64,000 nt of DNA from Ciona savignyi (lineage: Eukaryota; Chordata; Ascidiacea; Phlebobranchia; Cionidae). The position numbers and the translations under genes are program-made. The notes under the pieces are model-generated. The model made no database searches, was not told where the DNA came from, and saw nothing but the letters and a program-made list of their open reading frames with translations. Where the stretch lies: assembly GCA_000149265.1 (NCBI GenBank), contig CH003232.1, forward strand, positions 670,447 to 734,446. Direction: 5' to 3'. Shown one piece after another: positions 12,845 through 25,200 of this stretch (positions are counted from its first letter, which is position 1; every line of letters starts with the position of its first letter).

Positions 12845-13792
12845 GGGAAGAGTGGGTAAAATGGGCCCTTTAGTTGCAAATCGGATTTTTTACTGATATA
12901 AAGCCCGCTGGACTTAAGTTTTTCATGTGGTGTCACCTAATACCAAAGTCTTTACACATAACATGTTAACTTTCTAATAATTTTTGTTAAATATATTTTC
13001 TCAACAAAGAAAAATATTTCGTTAGTGGCCCATTTTAGACAAGGGTGTAGTCTAAAATGGGCCCCGGCCCGTTTTCGACATTAATATTTCGCCAGATAAC
13101 AGTATCCATATTCGCTTCCCATATAAACAATGTTATTACTTTTCTTTTTATGATGTAGTTTTTTTTTTTAATTTAACACTTTGGATTACAGCAATTACTT
13201 TTTATTTAATACCCAGTTACTAGTATACTAATGCAATAAAACCTTGCTACTTTAGTGGAAGCATAACTATCAATTCATGTTATTAATAGCATTTAGAAAA
13301 CCCGTTTAGTTTATTGTGAAACACATAATATGACTGTTAGTGCTAAGTCTAGCCCTTTAGTACTATTAATGCTAAGTCTAGCCCCGTTAGTTACCAAATG
13401 AACACAGGGGGCCCATATTAGACAGGTGCCAACATACGACTTAAAATCTCTATAAAATTTTTTTAAAAAAACAAGTTTTATTTCTACCAGTAAAAGTAGG
13501 TCTAGGCTATATAGTTCTATTTAACTACAGTAAAATTTATTTTAGTATTTGATCTTTTCTATTATTTATTAGCAGAAAACAAAAATTGCAAATTTAGATT
13601 CAGACCTTCTCAAACCGAAATAGCTACAGAAAACATTGAGTTTGTCGATTTCACGCTCAAACTTCGGTTTGGAGATTCCATAATTTGATATACTGACACG
13701 GGTTTTTGCAGCAAATTTTTATTCTTCAAAATATATTGAAAATTGGAGGGGGCCCATTTTACCCAAGTGGCCCATTTTACCCACTTTTCCCC
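12845..13792. mobile_element. TA-flanked MITE with GGGTAAAATGGGCC inverted ends
   Basis: The left end is GGGGAAGAGTGGGTAAAATG and the right end the inverted match ending CCCACTTTTCCCC, each next to TA. Sub-terminal copies of the GGCCCATTTTA motif recur inside. No coding frame, about 950 bp. The TA duplication suggests a Tc1/mariner-like mover. Confidence 0.75.
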
Positions 13793-14051
13793 TATATCTT
13801 TCGTTAAGGATTTTATTACAACAACAGCAAAAAAGTTTTTTCTATGTTTTTATTAGTAGTTAAGGTAAATTTATAAGTATCAAAATTTATGATTTTTCCT
13901 TTAGTGAAAATGTTGCAATTGTAAAGGTTTACAAACCAATAGAGTCGTTGTTATAAGCAGCCGCGTCAGTTGTGCTGGTAGTAAGGTCAGAACCACCTGA
14001 GCCTTGTTCGGTAACCTTGGATAAAAGACACTTATTTTTATCTCCGGCCAT

Positions 14052-14301
14052 TTAAACTCGCGGTTAAGTTCGTCGCCTTTCAATCGAAAGGTTGCAGGTG
14101 CGAAACTAGTCGCTAGCTAGTCGGTTGTGTCCTTGGGCAAGGCACTTGACGGACATTGCTTGAACCCAGAAAATTAATGGGTTCTACTAAATTAAAGGAA
14201 CGTCTGAATCATACAAAGATGGGCGCGAGGTGATCTGACGATCGCCCGTGTGTTAACCCCCTTGGTTTTACCGTTTACGGGGAAAACATGAATATCCAAT
14301 C
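14052..14301 (+). mobile_element. SINE-A, nearly complete
   Basis: Plus-oriented, with GTGCGAAACTAGTCGC and tail ACATGAATATCC; a short internal deletion removes the CTCCGGTAACCCG block. Confidence 0.85.
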
Positions 14302-14724
14302 TACATCAGATAGTCAGATAGTTATAACACAATCATAAACAGCTATAACAATGTTTTCGTTTTAAATAACAAAGAAATATTGTTTTTTAAACATTACTTT
14401 GTTATTTTTAAGCACAATAATTGCCTGTGTGGTAGCAAAGTATATTATTAATTTTTTACTGGCCAAAGTTACGAATCCATGATAGGCTTTCCACAAAAAG
14501 GCTGTTTTTAAAGGAGAATTTGGTGTATGAATCGGTCGCGTTTACTATTCTGCCACACAATTCAGTTTAATTTGAATTTACTTTATTGTTGGACTTTTTA
14601 GCACAATATATGTACGTAGGAAAGGGAGTATAGGCTATCTCGATATTTAAAACAGACAGGTCCGTTAATTGCCAAAGGGGTCACGGATACAACCGACTTA
14701 CTACCGGCTGGTTTTGATCGAATG

Positions 14725-14840
14725 ACCTTTAGAACTGTTGGCGAAATGGTTAGCGTGACAGATACATATACCGACTTACATACAACAAAAACGGTCTTAG
14801 CAACGAAAATATCACGGTTTCGAAACTGAGTCTGGTAAAA
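14725..14840 (+). mobile_element. SINE-B copy
   Basis: GTTGGCGAAATGGTTAGCG, then CAGATACATATACCGACTT and CACGGTTTCGAAACTGAG. It abuts the possible signal-peptide exon, whose apparent extension is this repeat. Confidence 0.6.
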
Positions 14841-14861
14841 AAAACAAAAAAAACAAACAAC

Positions 14862-14975
14862 CTCAATGTTTTCTGTCTCAGCGTCAATGACTCGTACTGT
14901 TGTCCAGGCATTACATACTGCAACAACTACAGCCAGGATTGCTAGAAGATGTGGCAAATTTTGAGTAAACTTCAT
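14862..14975 (-). CDS. Possible signal-peptide exon, product unknown
   Basis: An ATG at 14975 opens a frame starting MKFTQNLPHLLAILAVVVAV, a good secretory signal peptide with a probable cleavage after CNA. It is followed by WTTVRVIDAETENIE and a possible GT donor at 14861. Past the donor the frame runs into SINE-like DNA. It lies about 3 kb upstream of the pyrophosphatase start on the same strand. Direct splicing in phase 0 to the AG just upstream of the pyrophosphatase ATG would put a TAG in frame, so it is probably not that enzyme's N-terminus. It could be the first exon of another secreted protein, or a chance frame. Confidence 0.25.
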
Positions 14976-14999
14976 TTTTTCTTCTAGTATCTGTTTTAT

Positions 15000-16380
15000 A
15001 TCTTAAAACATATTTGATTAAACTAACCTGAAAACAACCTTGTTAACTATACACATTCACCCTACTCATTTACAACGTTAATTCAAACTTGTTACTATGT
15101 CGTTTTAGTGCAACATGTCCAGTTTAAGAGTAACAGTTAATTTTAGCGCACAAACAGTTTTTACTTTCTCCTTATTTTGTTTTAATTTGATTTGTCGCTA
15201 TAATTATTTAACATTTCTTTTTTACATCCCTTTGTGAGGCCTACTATACCAAACGAAACACAGTTAGACTTCGAGTTACAGAAACGCGCAATTCCAGTAG
15301 TAACAAACTGTTCTTTTATCTTGGACATTGCGGTTTTTAAAATATTACCCGAACATCATCTTCGTCAGTGCGTTTCACAAATAATTACATTTGCAAGTGG
15401 GTTAATTTTTAACCTATACAGGACATTCATATCGGACATTGTCCACCTTGGTTTTCACCAAGATTAAGTTAAACGAATGATCTTCTGGTACGTTTAGTTC
15501 TGTTACCCCGTGATGTGTCCCTTGTTGATGTCCCCTATCTCAATGCACAGCCCAGCATTAACGCTTGGCTGTCAGGGACAGATGAAATAATGCGAAACAA
15601 CTTTTTTTTGCCAAAAATTTTGCCAGTCTATAATCGCCAAATTAAATCTATGTCAACCTATCTCTAAAACTGATTTTTAAAATGATTGCCATACATTAGT
15701 GACAACATCCAACTCTTATTTAACGTAAACGATTATTTTCACATTACACAGAATAAAAGTTCTATTTTCATCTTTATTGGTAAAGCATTTGACTTCGTTA
15801 ATTAAATCTTTCCATTCCAAGCAATCGAGAGTTTCAGATTCGGTCCGGATATAATCAAACTGTTGAAAGCGATTTGGAATTTTCCCGACGTTTCTACCAG
15901 CATGACGCTATGGCATCGATTTAGAGGGGGAAACAATTCCCAACGAGATCATTATTCATGTTTTATTATCAACATTCTCAGTTAGTAATATATATAGTAT
16001 ATTACTAAAATCTACGTTTTGATTGCGACGAAACTGCAACTTAAAACTATCTCCTTTATTCGAGTAGCTCCACATTCGCCCCGGAAATATTTAGATATCA
16101 AAACTGGGTAAGAACAAACTGAATCTTCTCTATTTTTGTTGTCATATTGTAATATTAAAATTTTTTAGGGCTAAGTTTTGAAATTATTACCGTTTCGTCA
16201 TTTAGACCGTTTATATTAAACCGTCGCGATAATCACTCAGTTAATCTTCAGCGCTTTATCGCCTGCAATGGAACGTTTTAAAAATTCAGTGGTTGCCAAT
16301 GCAAAAGGAAGTGAAACTGCTCTAGCAATAATTAGTGCTTGATTACAAGAATAGACTGGTATATAAAAATATATATTTGT
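15000..16380. other. No gene seen
   Basis: Upstream of the possible signal-peptide exon. A 77-codon plus frame at 15234 shows no domain and starts without context. No complete repeat recognised. Confidence 0.5.
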
Positions 16381-16387
16381 ATATGTA

Positions 16388-16675
16388 TGATAGGATATTT
16401 ATGTTTACCCCTGTTAAAGGGAAAATACAAAGAGGCTCTTAGCAGACGTTAACACGAGGGCAATTGTCAGATTACATCGCGCCCACCTTTGGAGATTTTG
16501 TAGTATGTTGTGTATGATTATAAAGTTTTTTTAAATTTGTATAACCTTCATTGGGCTCAGGCAATCCGTTAAGTGCCTGGCCCAAGGACACAACCGACTA
16601 GCTGGCGCCCAGTTTCGAATCTGCAACTCTTCGACTGAAAGGCAACGCAGTAACCAACCAATCTATTCGGGCAGC
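16388..16675 (-). mobile_element. SINE-A, near full length, diverged
   Basis: Minus-oriented, with CAGTTTCGAATCTGCAAC and a duplicated piece near the tail. Confidence 0.83.
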
Positions 16676-16784
16676 CCATACATGTATGTAATAGTTGTAC
16701 TTGTAAATGCTGTACTTTCAAAACCGGAACCCGCTTAATTTAACGATGACATGACGACGAGCATTAACTAACTATGACCATTTG

Positions 16785-17030
16785 ACGGATTAGTCTGGTG
16801 GTTTAGTGCGCCTTTTAGACGAACGGTTGTGGGTGTGAAACTTGTCGCTAGATAGTCGGTTGTGTACTTGAAAAAGGCACTTAACGGACATTGCCTGATC
16901 CTAATGGAATGATGGTTATACAAATTTAAGATACTTTATAATCCTACACAACATACTGCAATATGTCCGGTAACCCGACGATTGGTGCGAGGTGATCTTA
17001 CGATTGCCCGTGTGTTAGCCCCCTTGGTGG
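16785..17030 (+). mobile_element. SINE-A, tail-truncated
   Basis: Plus-oriented and facing the preceding copy about 110 bp away, ending at CCCCCTTGGTGG without the TATCC tail. Confidence 0.83.
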
Positions 17031-17039
17031 TTAAATAAA

Positions 17040-18110
17040 AATATGATAAAATTACAGATTGTATGTATTTTAAATTTAATGTGGCCATGAAAGTATATGA
17101 TCTTAACTAGTGCCCCTTAATGAATTCTATTAAGGAACACTAATTTTAACCTTTGATATATGACGTTATAATAAGAAGGACGTCAAAATCAAAAAAAAAC
17201 GTCACAATTAGACGATTAGATAGCTTTTCCTGGAATAAAATCCCGCGTAATTAATATGTACAAGGCTATGTTTTTACTTTAAATATCGTACAAATCAACA
17301 AATGTCGCAAATTTGTTCATTTATATTGGCATCACTGTGTAATGCTGATTTGTTTGTTTTTTATTTCTTCGCGTATAAATTCGATTTACAGTACACACTT
17401 ATATGGCCTGATGTCCAACATATCCAAGATATTTTATTTTTGCTTCTGTAATGTGACGACATAATAAAAATGACGTCGTAAAAATGGGCAAATATCTGCA
17501 AAAGGATATTTTATTTGAGAACACTTTAGTTTTCAGTGATTTTAACCTTGTGCAAATAGTAAAGCCAAAATTGTTATTTCTAAAACCTGGGCACGGTAGA
17601 CTATTTGGGTTAATTTTAATTCGCCAACACGCCATAAAGGTTTAAGTCTAAAGTAGTTTTTTAATTAAGATTTGCCGGTCAAACAAAACTATCTTTAAAT
17701 AGTCAATTCAAAACATATAGGACTTAACAAAGCCGTCTTTATACAGGGCCAAGCAAAAATCGTTGACACGTTTAAGGGCATATTATTTGCCAAGTTTTAT
17801 GTGGGTTAATTTATGTATAGATATATATTATATACTGCAAATGAATGACGTTTTATTCACTTTTAGTTTGCTTAAGCTTATATTTAGCGTTTGGGCATAA
17901 TGGAGATTATTGCGCAACAATTAGGGCAAAGGTTACCTAAGTGCTCTACAAACAGTGTGCCGCTACGCACTACTGTACGGCAAGACAGTGCTAGGTGTGC
18001 CGCGTGAAAATAATAATATTTTAAGGCAATTTTTACCAAATAAAATGGATTTTAGTTTTTTTAAAAGTTGAATATTACGGCTATTAGACACTTTGCTAAT
18101 ATAATATACA
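17040..18110. other. No gene seen
   Basis: AT-rich spacer; short frames only, none with recognisable motifs. Confidence 0.5.
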
Positions 18111-18111
18111 G

Positions 18112-18200
18112 TGGAACCCCGCTTACTTGACCACCTATGGGACCGTGATCAAGCGGTCGCGTTAGCGGGGTGGTCATGTTAGCGAATTTTCCTTTGAAGC
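18112..18200 (+). mobile_element. Tigger/pogo-like terminal fragment
   Basis: TATA followed by CAGTGGAACCCCGCTTA, the typical terminus of pogo/Tigger-type elements, then a GACC/GGTC-rich palindromic part (GCGGTCGCGTTAGCGGGGTGG). No matching second end was found. Confidence 0.5.
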
Positions 18201-18484
18201 AAGTTGTCGTCATACGCAGCCAAAACGTCTGCCTTTTTACTAAATGCCATTATTTTTTGCAAAATGATTTTAAACAACTGTTAGTTCTAAAATTTATCTT
18301 ATAAGATTCAGTTCTGTTTGCCACAATTTTTTTGTGTGTGTACGCGCGCATGTAATCTTATTGTTTTGATCACAAAAGAAATTTAAACTTATTATTTTGG
18401 TGACAAAAGCACAATATTGGGCACGTGTGATCGCTTTTAAATAAACATTTTGGCGACTGCATTACTGGAAGCAGTGTAATATTT

Positions 18485-19325
18485 CGACGGGTAGTCTGGT
18501 GGTTTAGTGCGTCGCCTTTCAGCCTAAGGGTTGCAGAAACAAAACTGGTCACTAGCTAGCCCGGGGGTCGGCAACCTACGGCCCGCGGGCCGCATCCGGC
18601 CCGCCAAGCAAAATCATCCGGCCCGAGACATCTAACTAAAGTATTATAGAATACGGCCCACTGTGTCATCTGCAATCTTAGATTTTGATGAATTTCAACA
18701 ATCTATGCGGCAATAATAAAAAATGCGCCTGACCGTGTCTATTAAGAATGTGTGCGTGCAGACAATGAAAATGCTTTGAGAGAAAGCAATAAGTGTGTTT
18801 GTTGGCATGCGCATTAGTGGGAGTAGAAGCAATCCAATTGTAATATTATGACATTTTGACACATATTATGACATGTAACACAACAGACATCGTTTTTGCT
18901 ATTTCATGTGTTTGCATCGTGTTCTTTACTAACTAAAGTCCTGTTCGATAGATAATACTAGGTAGTAAACATATATTTTTCTAATCGATTTTGCAAAACG
19001 TAGAAAAGTTAATGTGGAGTTGAGAAATTTATTACGGCCCGCCGAGATCATGTTGAGTTTGGTTTTGGTCCGCGACTATGAAAAGGTTTCCGACCCCTGA
19101 GCTGACCGGTTGTGTCCTTGGATAAGTCACCTAACGGACATTGCCCGAAACTAGCGGATTAGTGGGTTCTGCCAAATTAAAAGGAACGTGTGAATTATAC
19201 ATATAACACACTGCAATAGCTCCGGTAACCCTACGGTGGGCGCGAGGTGATCTGACGAGTTACCGCGTGTTAACCCCTTTGGTTTGCTCATTCACGGAGA
19301 TAAACATGAAAATCCTATCCTGCTT
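18485..19325 (+). mobile_element. SINE-A split by a hAT-type insertion
   Basis: The head is 18485-18561 and the rest 19100-19325; the two halves together give one normal SINE-A. The interruption is the element at 18562-19099. Confidence 0.85.
18562..19099 (+). mobile_element. Non-autonomous hAT-type element nested in SINE-A
   Basis: Starts CGGGGGTCGGCAACCT and ends in the inverted match AGGTTTCCGACCCCTG. It is flanked by imperfect 8-bp duplications (AGCTAGCC and AGCTGACC), the size expected for hAT. It is rich in CGGCCCGC motifs near both ends and has no transposase frame. Confidence 0.8.
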
Positions 19326-19329
19326 AAAT

Positions 19330-20400
19330 TAATAATTAGGGCAATGATTTTGTAATTGGCATTATTTTTTCAGTTTAATTTTTACACACGTTAGGTTTGG
19401 TCTAACTATACCCATGTCTAACTATACCTAAAGTAAATAATTATTGGAATATAGACGTGTTTTGTCGTTATTTCCTTGTTTTCCAATTTTTCATCAAAAT
19501 TCCTGGTTTGTGTTTTTATTGAGAACAAAATAAACTGAGCAACTAATTGTAAAACTAATCTTTTCGTTTTCCCTGTTTCTGTGTCGTAATTTGATTCGTT
19601 AGCCATTTTTTAATATTGGAGGAAATAAATGATTACTAAACTAAACTAAAATATTTTGACCAGCATACCTGTATTTATCCAGAATGTATTACGCAAACAA
19701 CATTTGCAGAAACACCTAACCAGGCCTGAGATTGTAAACAACAATTCCACCCTGAGCAATCAAAATGCTGCTCAATTTGTTCAGCAAATAGTTTAGTTTG
19801 CAAAGTTGCACTAAAAACACTCGTTCAAAGGAACCACAAATAATTCGTTTGCAAATTGTGCTTTGTAAGTAATAAAGGACTTAGTCAAAATTACTTCTTA
19901 ATATTTGCCATCTATTGTTGACTTTTTTGCAAAGAACCGTAACTATAAATAACTAGTTCAAAAATTTAAAGAAAAAACTAAGATATCTGCGGTTGGGATA
20001 ACGGCGTTTTGGATGACGGCGCGATTTAAGACTTCTCAAGGCAAAAACCAGGATGGTATAGAACAATCAAAATGTGCCCCTTCGAATTTAAAAGGGACTT
20101 ATAATAAATTAAAAACTATGGAATGGTTCTAGGTTTGAAGCTAACCCCTAGTTAACAGGCTATTTGTTGAAAACTACAGACTGGAATTGGAAACTGGATG
20201 ACTAAATCCGATTTTCCAGACCCAACTTAAAAGTAGATAAATAAGTAGCTTATTACGAAATTGGCTTTGCAGGCATTAACCCACTTACAAATTAGGTTAT
20301 AGTGTTAAACTATTACATGCCGATTATCTTGTAGTTTTACCGATAAGCAAACAGTTTGCATAGGGAATTTGTCTATGTGGTGTGGGCTTGCTCTGCAAAT
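19330..20400. other. No gene seen
   Basis: Holds a reversed repeat-C copy at about 19430-19620. The remainder is unassigned. Confidence 0.5.
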
Positions 20401-20704
20401 ATACATATGCTCGCCTGTAAGTCAGTATGGTACAATGGCAGTCTTGCTAGCAGTCGTGTGCATCATACCATTTGGACGGTAAAGAAAGCAAGAGTTTGAA
20501 AGGTTGTATGGCCGAATGGGTAACGCGACCGATTCATATAACGCTTTCCATATTAAAATGCGGATTTAAAGACGCCCAATCATTGGATCAAAACTTAACC
20601 GGTAAAAAGAAGAAAATAGCAAGTGTTTAAAAGCTTAGTGTAGTAAAAGATAGTGACATACGGCGAGCACAGTTTATTTATAGTTTTGCATGTTAACTCC
20701 CGCT

Positions 20705-20880
20705 TTCTTAGTTTAGTTAAGTTTATTTTTGTTTCCACGATGAAAACACGAAGCAGGATCTTTGATAAAAAATTTGGATAACGGAAAAAAACGGCAAAAC
20801 GACAGTCGTTAGAACACGTCTAAAAACCTATCAATTATCGAGTTTCGGTATAATTAAACCGCTAAACCCACTTTTATATA
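20705..20880 (+). mobile_element. Repeat C copy
   Basis: Contains TTGTTTCCACGATGAAAAC, GGCAAAACGACAGTCGTTAG and ACACGTCTAAAAACC, ending near CCGCTAAACCCAC. Its end matches the copy at 39455-39605. Confidence 0.65.
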
Positions 20881-21454
20881 AAAAAAAACGGATTTGGTGA
20901 CGAGTCCATTATGAGTTCAAAAAACAGTAAAAAAGAAAAAAAGGGTTTGGATATTTAAGAAGCTTATTGCAATACCAGAAAGAGACAGGCGGCAAGTAAA
21001 GTTCATTTTAGTTCAGTACGCATTAACTCCCCAAAATGGGTAGATAAAGGGGGAAGTACTTCAAAAGTAATAACGGACAATAGGAAGCTCTCGCCGCACT
21101 TGTGAAAAGCGGGACAAATAGCTGGCAAAGGTTCCTTTATAATTAGTTGGTATGTGATATAACCAGAGGTCTAACAGCATGGCAAACAGTTCACACGAGT
21201 TTGCAAAATGCTGGTGTTTACTGTGGACAGAATGTGCGAGATAAGCCATTAATAGATAATAGAAGAGACAGAATTATAAGTAAGGACTTTGCATAATTTT
21301 TGAGGGGTTCGCATTGCGATTGATACGACAGTTTTTTTTTTATAAAGTTAACTGTATATGAATAGGTCGCGGTAAAAACACATTGGTGTTAGGGTTGCTT
21401 GTAGAGTGTGAAAGGTGTGTTTGGATAAGAAAATATAACCGGTTATCTCATTCG

Positions 21455-21790
21455 GGTTGCGACGTACCGTCAACTGAAGGGTGTGAGATCGAAACTCAAT
21501 CTAGTCAGTTGTGCATTTGGGTTACCAATCTAGTTAGTTGTGTACTTGTGCATTTCGGCTAACCAATCTAGTTAGTTGCGTACTTGTGAATTAGGACTAA
21601 CATATCTAGTTAGTTGCGTATCTGTGCACTTGGGCTAATCAATACAGTTAGTTGCGTACTTGTGAATTTGGGATAACCAGTCTAGTTGTTAGTTGCGTAC
21701 TGGTGTACTTGGACTAAACATTCTAGTCAGTTGTGTACTGTGCACGGCATAACCTTTGCCTGATCATAGCGGTTTAAGTGATTAAACAAA
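21455..21790 (+). repeat. SINE-A copy with an internal 38-bp tandem expansion
   Basis: The left part matches the SINE-A head (GCGACGTACCGTCAACTGAAGG, GAGATCGAAACT). The right part matches the SINE middle (TTTGCCTGATCATAGCGG). Between them about seven units of 38-39 bases repeat CTAGTTAGTTGTGTACTTG, a derivative of the SINE segment CTAGCTAGTCGGTTGTG. The 3' tail is missing. Confidence 0.75.
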
Positions 21791-21969
21791 TACTGTAGCA
21801 ATGTTTTCTTTGTATTAATTACGTATTCCTATTCAACACTGTACGATTTCTCTTGAAACCTACTATAAGCACAAAAGGTAGTATGTCGATTGCTCTTGCA
21901 ATAACACCACTAGCTTACTTAGTTTATTAATACAACATGATTCTCCCATTCTACGACAATACTGTTTTA

Positions 21970-22178
21970 TAGGATAGGATATGATAGTATATTCATGTTT
22001 ATCCCCGTGAATTGCTTCAATTTGGCAGAACCCACTAATCCGCTGGGTTTAGGCAATGTCCGTTAAGTGCCTTGACCAAGGACACAACCGACTAGCTAGC
22101 GGTCAGTTTCGAACATTAAACCTTTTGGTTCAAATGTGTTGCACTAAACCACCAAACTAACCGGTCCGGCAATTATTC
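21970..22178 (-). mobile_element. SINE-A with internal deletion
   Basis: Minus-oriented; the tail passes directly from CCCCGTGAATTG to GCTTCAATTTGGCAGAACC, so the middle block is gone. It lies 30 bases before the SLC22 start codon. Confidence 0.83.
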
Positions 22179-22211
22179 GCATTAAACAATTAAATCTTTA
22201 GATAAAGTACA

Positions 22212-25200
22212 ATGATACAGTTTGACGTATTGTTAAAGCGTTTGGGCGGTGCTGGTCTTAGTCAGGTCATCGTATTTCTAGCTCTCGGTTACTTTAACAT
22301 CCCATCAGGATTCAATGCACTGGCAACTGTGTTCATTGCGTATGAACCAGATTCAAGGTAAGCACTTAGAACTGTTGGGATAGGATTGGATATTAATGTT
22401 TAACCCCATGAATGGGAAAACCAAAAATTCATATAGGTTTTGCTTGACGTAAAACGTATTTTAACATTATGAAATTAACATTTTTGCTATAACATAACCA
22501 ACTTCTTAAAAGGGTAATTAGTTTATCTAAATTTGAAATTTTAACCTAGAAAAACTGTTCTACCAAATTTTAAGCACCGTGTCTTAAGTCGGTAGTTTGC
22601 GATAATTTGTTTGATAACTAATTAAAATACCTATTCACAGATGCAGTGTTCCGCCGTTAGACAACTCCACTGCTTACCCCAACCTTACAGAGTCCGACAT
22701 TTTAAACTACACAACTCCTTACAACGCCATTAATCAGAAATATGACACTTGTGTGAGGTAAATATGATACTTAGGCCTAAGGTAAAGTATGGCACGACCA
22801 GTCTATATGCTTTGGCAGCACATGAGAAAATGTGCGCAGAATGAAACTGGATGACCTGCCATACTCTGCAGTTGAGTGACAACAAGGGTTTAGTAGCGAG
22901 ATTTGCCTGTATGAGTTCGTTGTATGGTTTTAAACTAACCGTCTTTATTTGCTTAAATTAATACAATAGGCTAATTTCCTTAAGTGCGTCGGAAATAACC
23001 ACTTATTCTTTTTACAGCTGGCACAAGACACATTGGGCAATTTTAAAATGTATACTTCGGATAGGCTTTGATGTCCATTATATAAGGGATGAGATAGGAT
23101 ATTCATGTTTATACCCGGAAATGGGAAAACCAAGGGGGTTAACAAACGGGCAATCGTCAGATCATCTCGCGCCCACCGTCGTGTTACAGAAGCTATTGCA
23201 GTGTGTTGTATATGATAGACACGTTCCTTCAATTTTGTAGAACCCATTAGTCCAAAGTGCCTTGCCAAGGACCCAACCGACTATCTAGCGACCAGTTTCG
23301 TACCTGCATCCTTTCGACTGAACGGCGACGCACTTAACCGCCAGACTAACCGGATGGATAAGTTTATATCCCGCACGACCGGCAATGTACAGTTATCGGA
23401 TTTGAAACTACTCGGTAGCTGTTTGGTTGTGTTTTTTTGTAAGGTGCTTAACAGACAGTGTCGGAACCTAGTGTTATGATAAGTTAATGAAAATTATAGT
23501 ATTGTCTCTTACGTACTCAGCATATTGCATAAGCTCCGGTAATCTGGCGGCGGGCACAGGGTAATCTGAGATAATCCTCGTTCAAAAGACTCCTACGTTT
23601 TCCAACCCGTGGTTAAACCCGATTTCTTTCTATTTTGAATTCTTGTAAAAACGAAGAATATTTGTTCTTAAGTAAAGGCTAATTTTGCACGCTTTTTCTT
23701 TACATCAAGTTTGCATGCCATTGTTTACAATCTGTCCGTTTTGTCATAGATACGGCTACGACTTGAGCACTTGCAACGGGGATTTGACATGTGTCAATCA
23801 AACATATCCAGCTATCAACTGCGATCTAGGATATTATTATGACAGGTCACTTTTTACGGAAACCGTAGTGACAGAGGTAAATGTAATTAAATAGTTGTCA
23901 AAACCGCAATTGTGAAATATCAGCTGCATTTTCGTGTAGGCCACATGTTATTTTGGTCCTTGTCACTGATTGTGATGCAGATCCCTTTGTCCGTATATTA
24001 TTTGTTGACTCATTCATATTATGTGTTTACTCAAAGATCAAATGCCTCACATTATTACTGTTGGCTCGACCTTTGGAATCATGTTGCCCACGCCTTGTAA
24101 AAATGACAATAAAACAAAATAACTCTCGATACAAAAACTACATTTTTGGTTTAATTTTTTTGTTTTTTTTGCTTGAAACTCATAACACCACGTAAATTGT
24201 TGTAATGATTTAAAATTAGCAAAATTCCAAAATAGGTTACAAGAAACAGAATTGTTTCTTCGACTGAACTTTACTATATAAAATGAACAATAAAGACAAA
24301 AAACTATCAGTAGGAAAACTGTACACTTTTGTCTCTTTGCTTAGATGTAATGAAACGCCATGTGAAATGTTGAAATTGATAAAAATTTAGCAAAATTCCG
24401 AAATTTGTTATAAGAAACAGGATTTTTACTTTAAGGGGACTTATTCACCGTATAAGATAAACAATAAAGACAAAATAACTCTCCATATAAAAACTAAAAT
24501 TTCAGCCATTTGCTATAAAGTCACAAAACGCCATGTAAAATATTGAAATTAATTAAAATTTAGCAAAATTCCACAATGTTATATAAGAAACAGGATTTTT
24601 GCTTTGACTGCACTTCACCATATAAAATGAACAATAAAGACAATGTGAAATGTTAAAATTGTTAAAAATTTAGCAAAATTCCGTAATGTTTTACAAGAAA
24701 AATAATTTTGCTTCGACTGCACTTTACAATGCCCTAAAGTTTACGATGTTTGTACAGGGCGCTTGTGCTTTAATAATGTTTGGATTGTTGTTTGTACAGT
24801 ACAACTTGATTTGCGACCGCAAGTACCTGAGTTCATTGTCGACGTCGCTCTACTACGCCGGTATGATGATCGGTTCATTGATATTCGGGAACTTCGCTGA
24901 CTTGTAAGAAATATTTTTAAAAAGTTTTTTTTCTCTAAGAAATAGTTATCTTTAAAATAATTTTCGTTTTTTTTTCCAAAAAAAATCTTTTTTATTAAAA
25001 AAATGTGTAAGTTATTAAAGGTGGTTGCTATTTGTATTGTAGTGAACCCGAAATCTAATTGAATTAATTTTTTTATTTAGTTTTATCCAAAAAATAAATC
25101 TTTTTTTAAGTAAAAAGTTATTAAACTTGGATTCTTTTATTTTAATTGTACCATACCAGAAATCTGCTTAAACTTCCTAAATTATTCAATTTAAATAACC

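Noticed and set aside
20410..20560. tRNA-like sequence GTATGGCCGAATGGGTAACG
   Set aside because: Not a functional tRNA gene: no complete cloverleaf or acceptor pairing was found, and the same head recurs as SINE-B fragments elsewhere.
21470..21740. CRISPR-like regular repeats
   Set aside because: Units are contiguous with no unique spacers, derive from a SINE, and the genome is eukaryotic.
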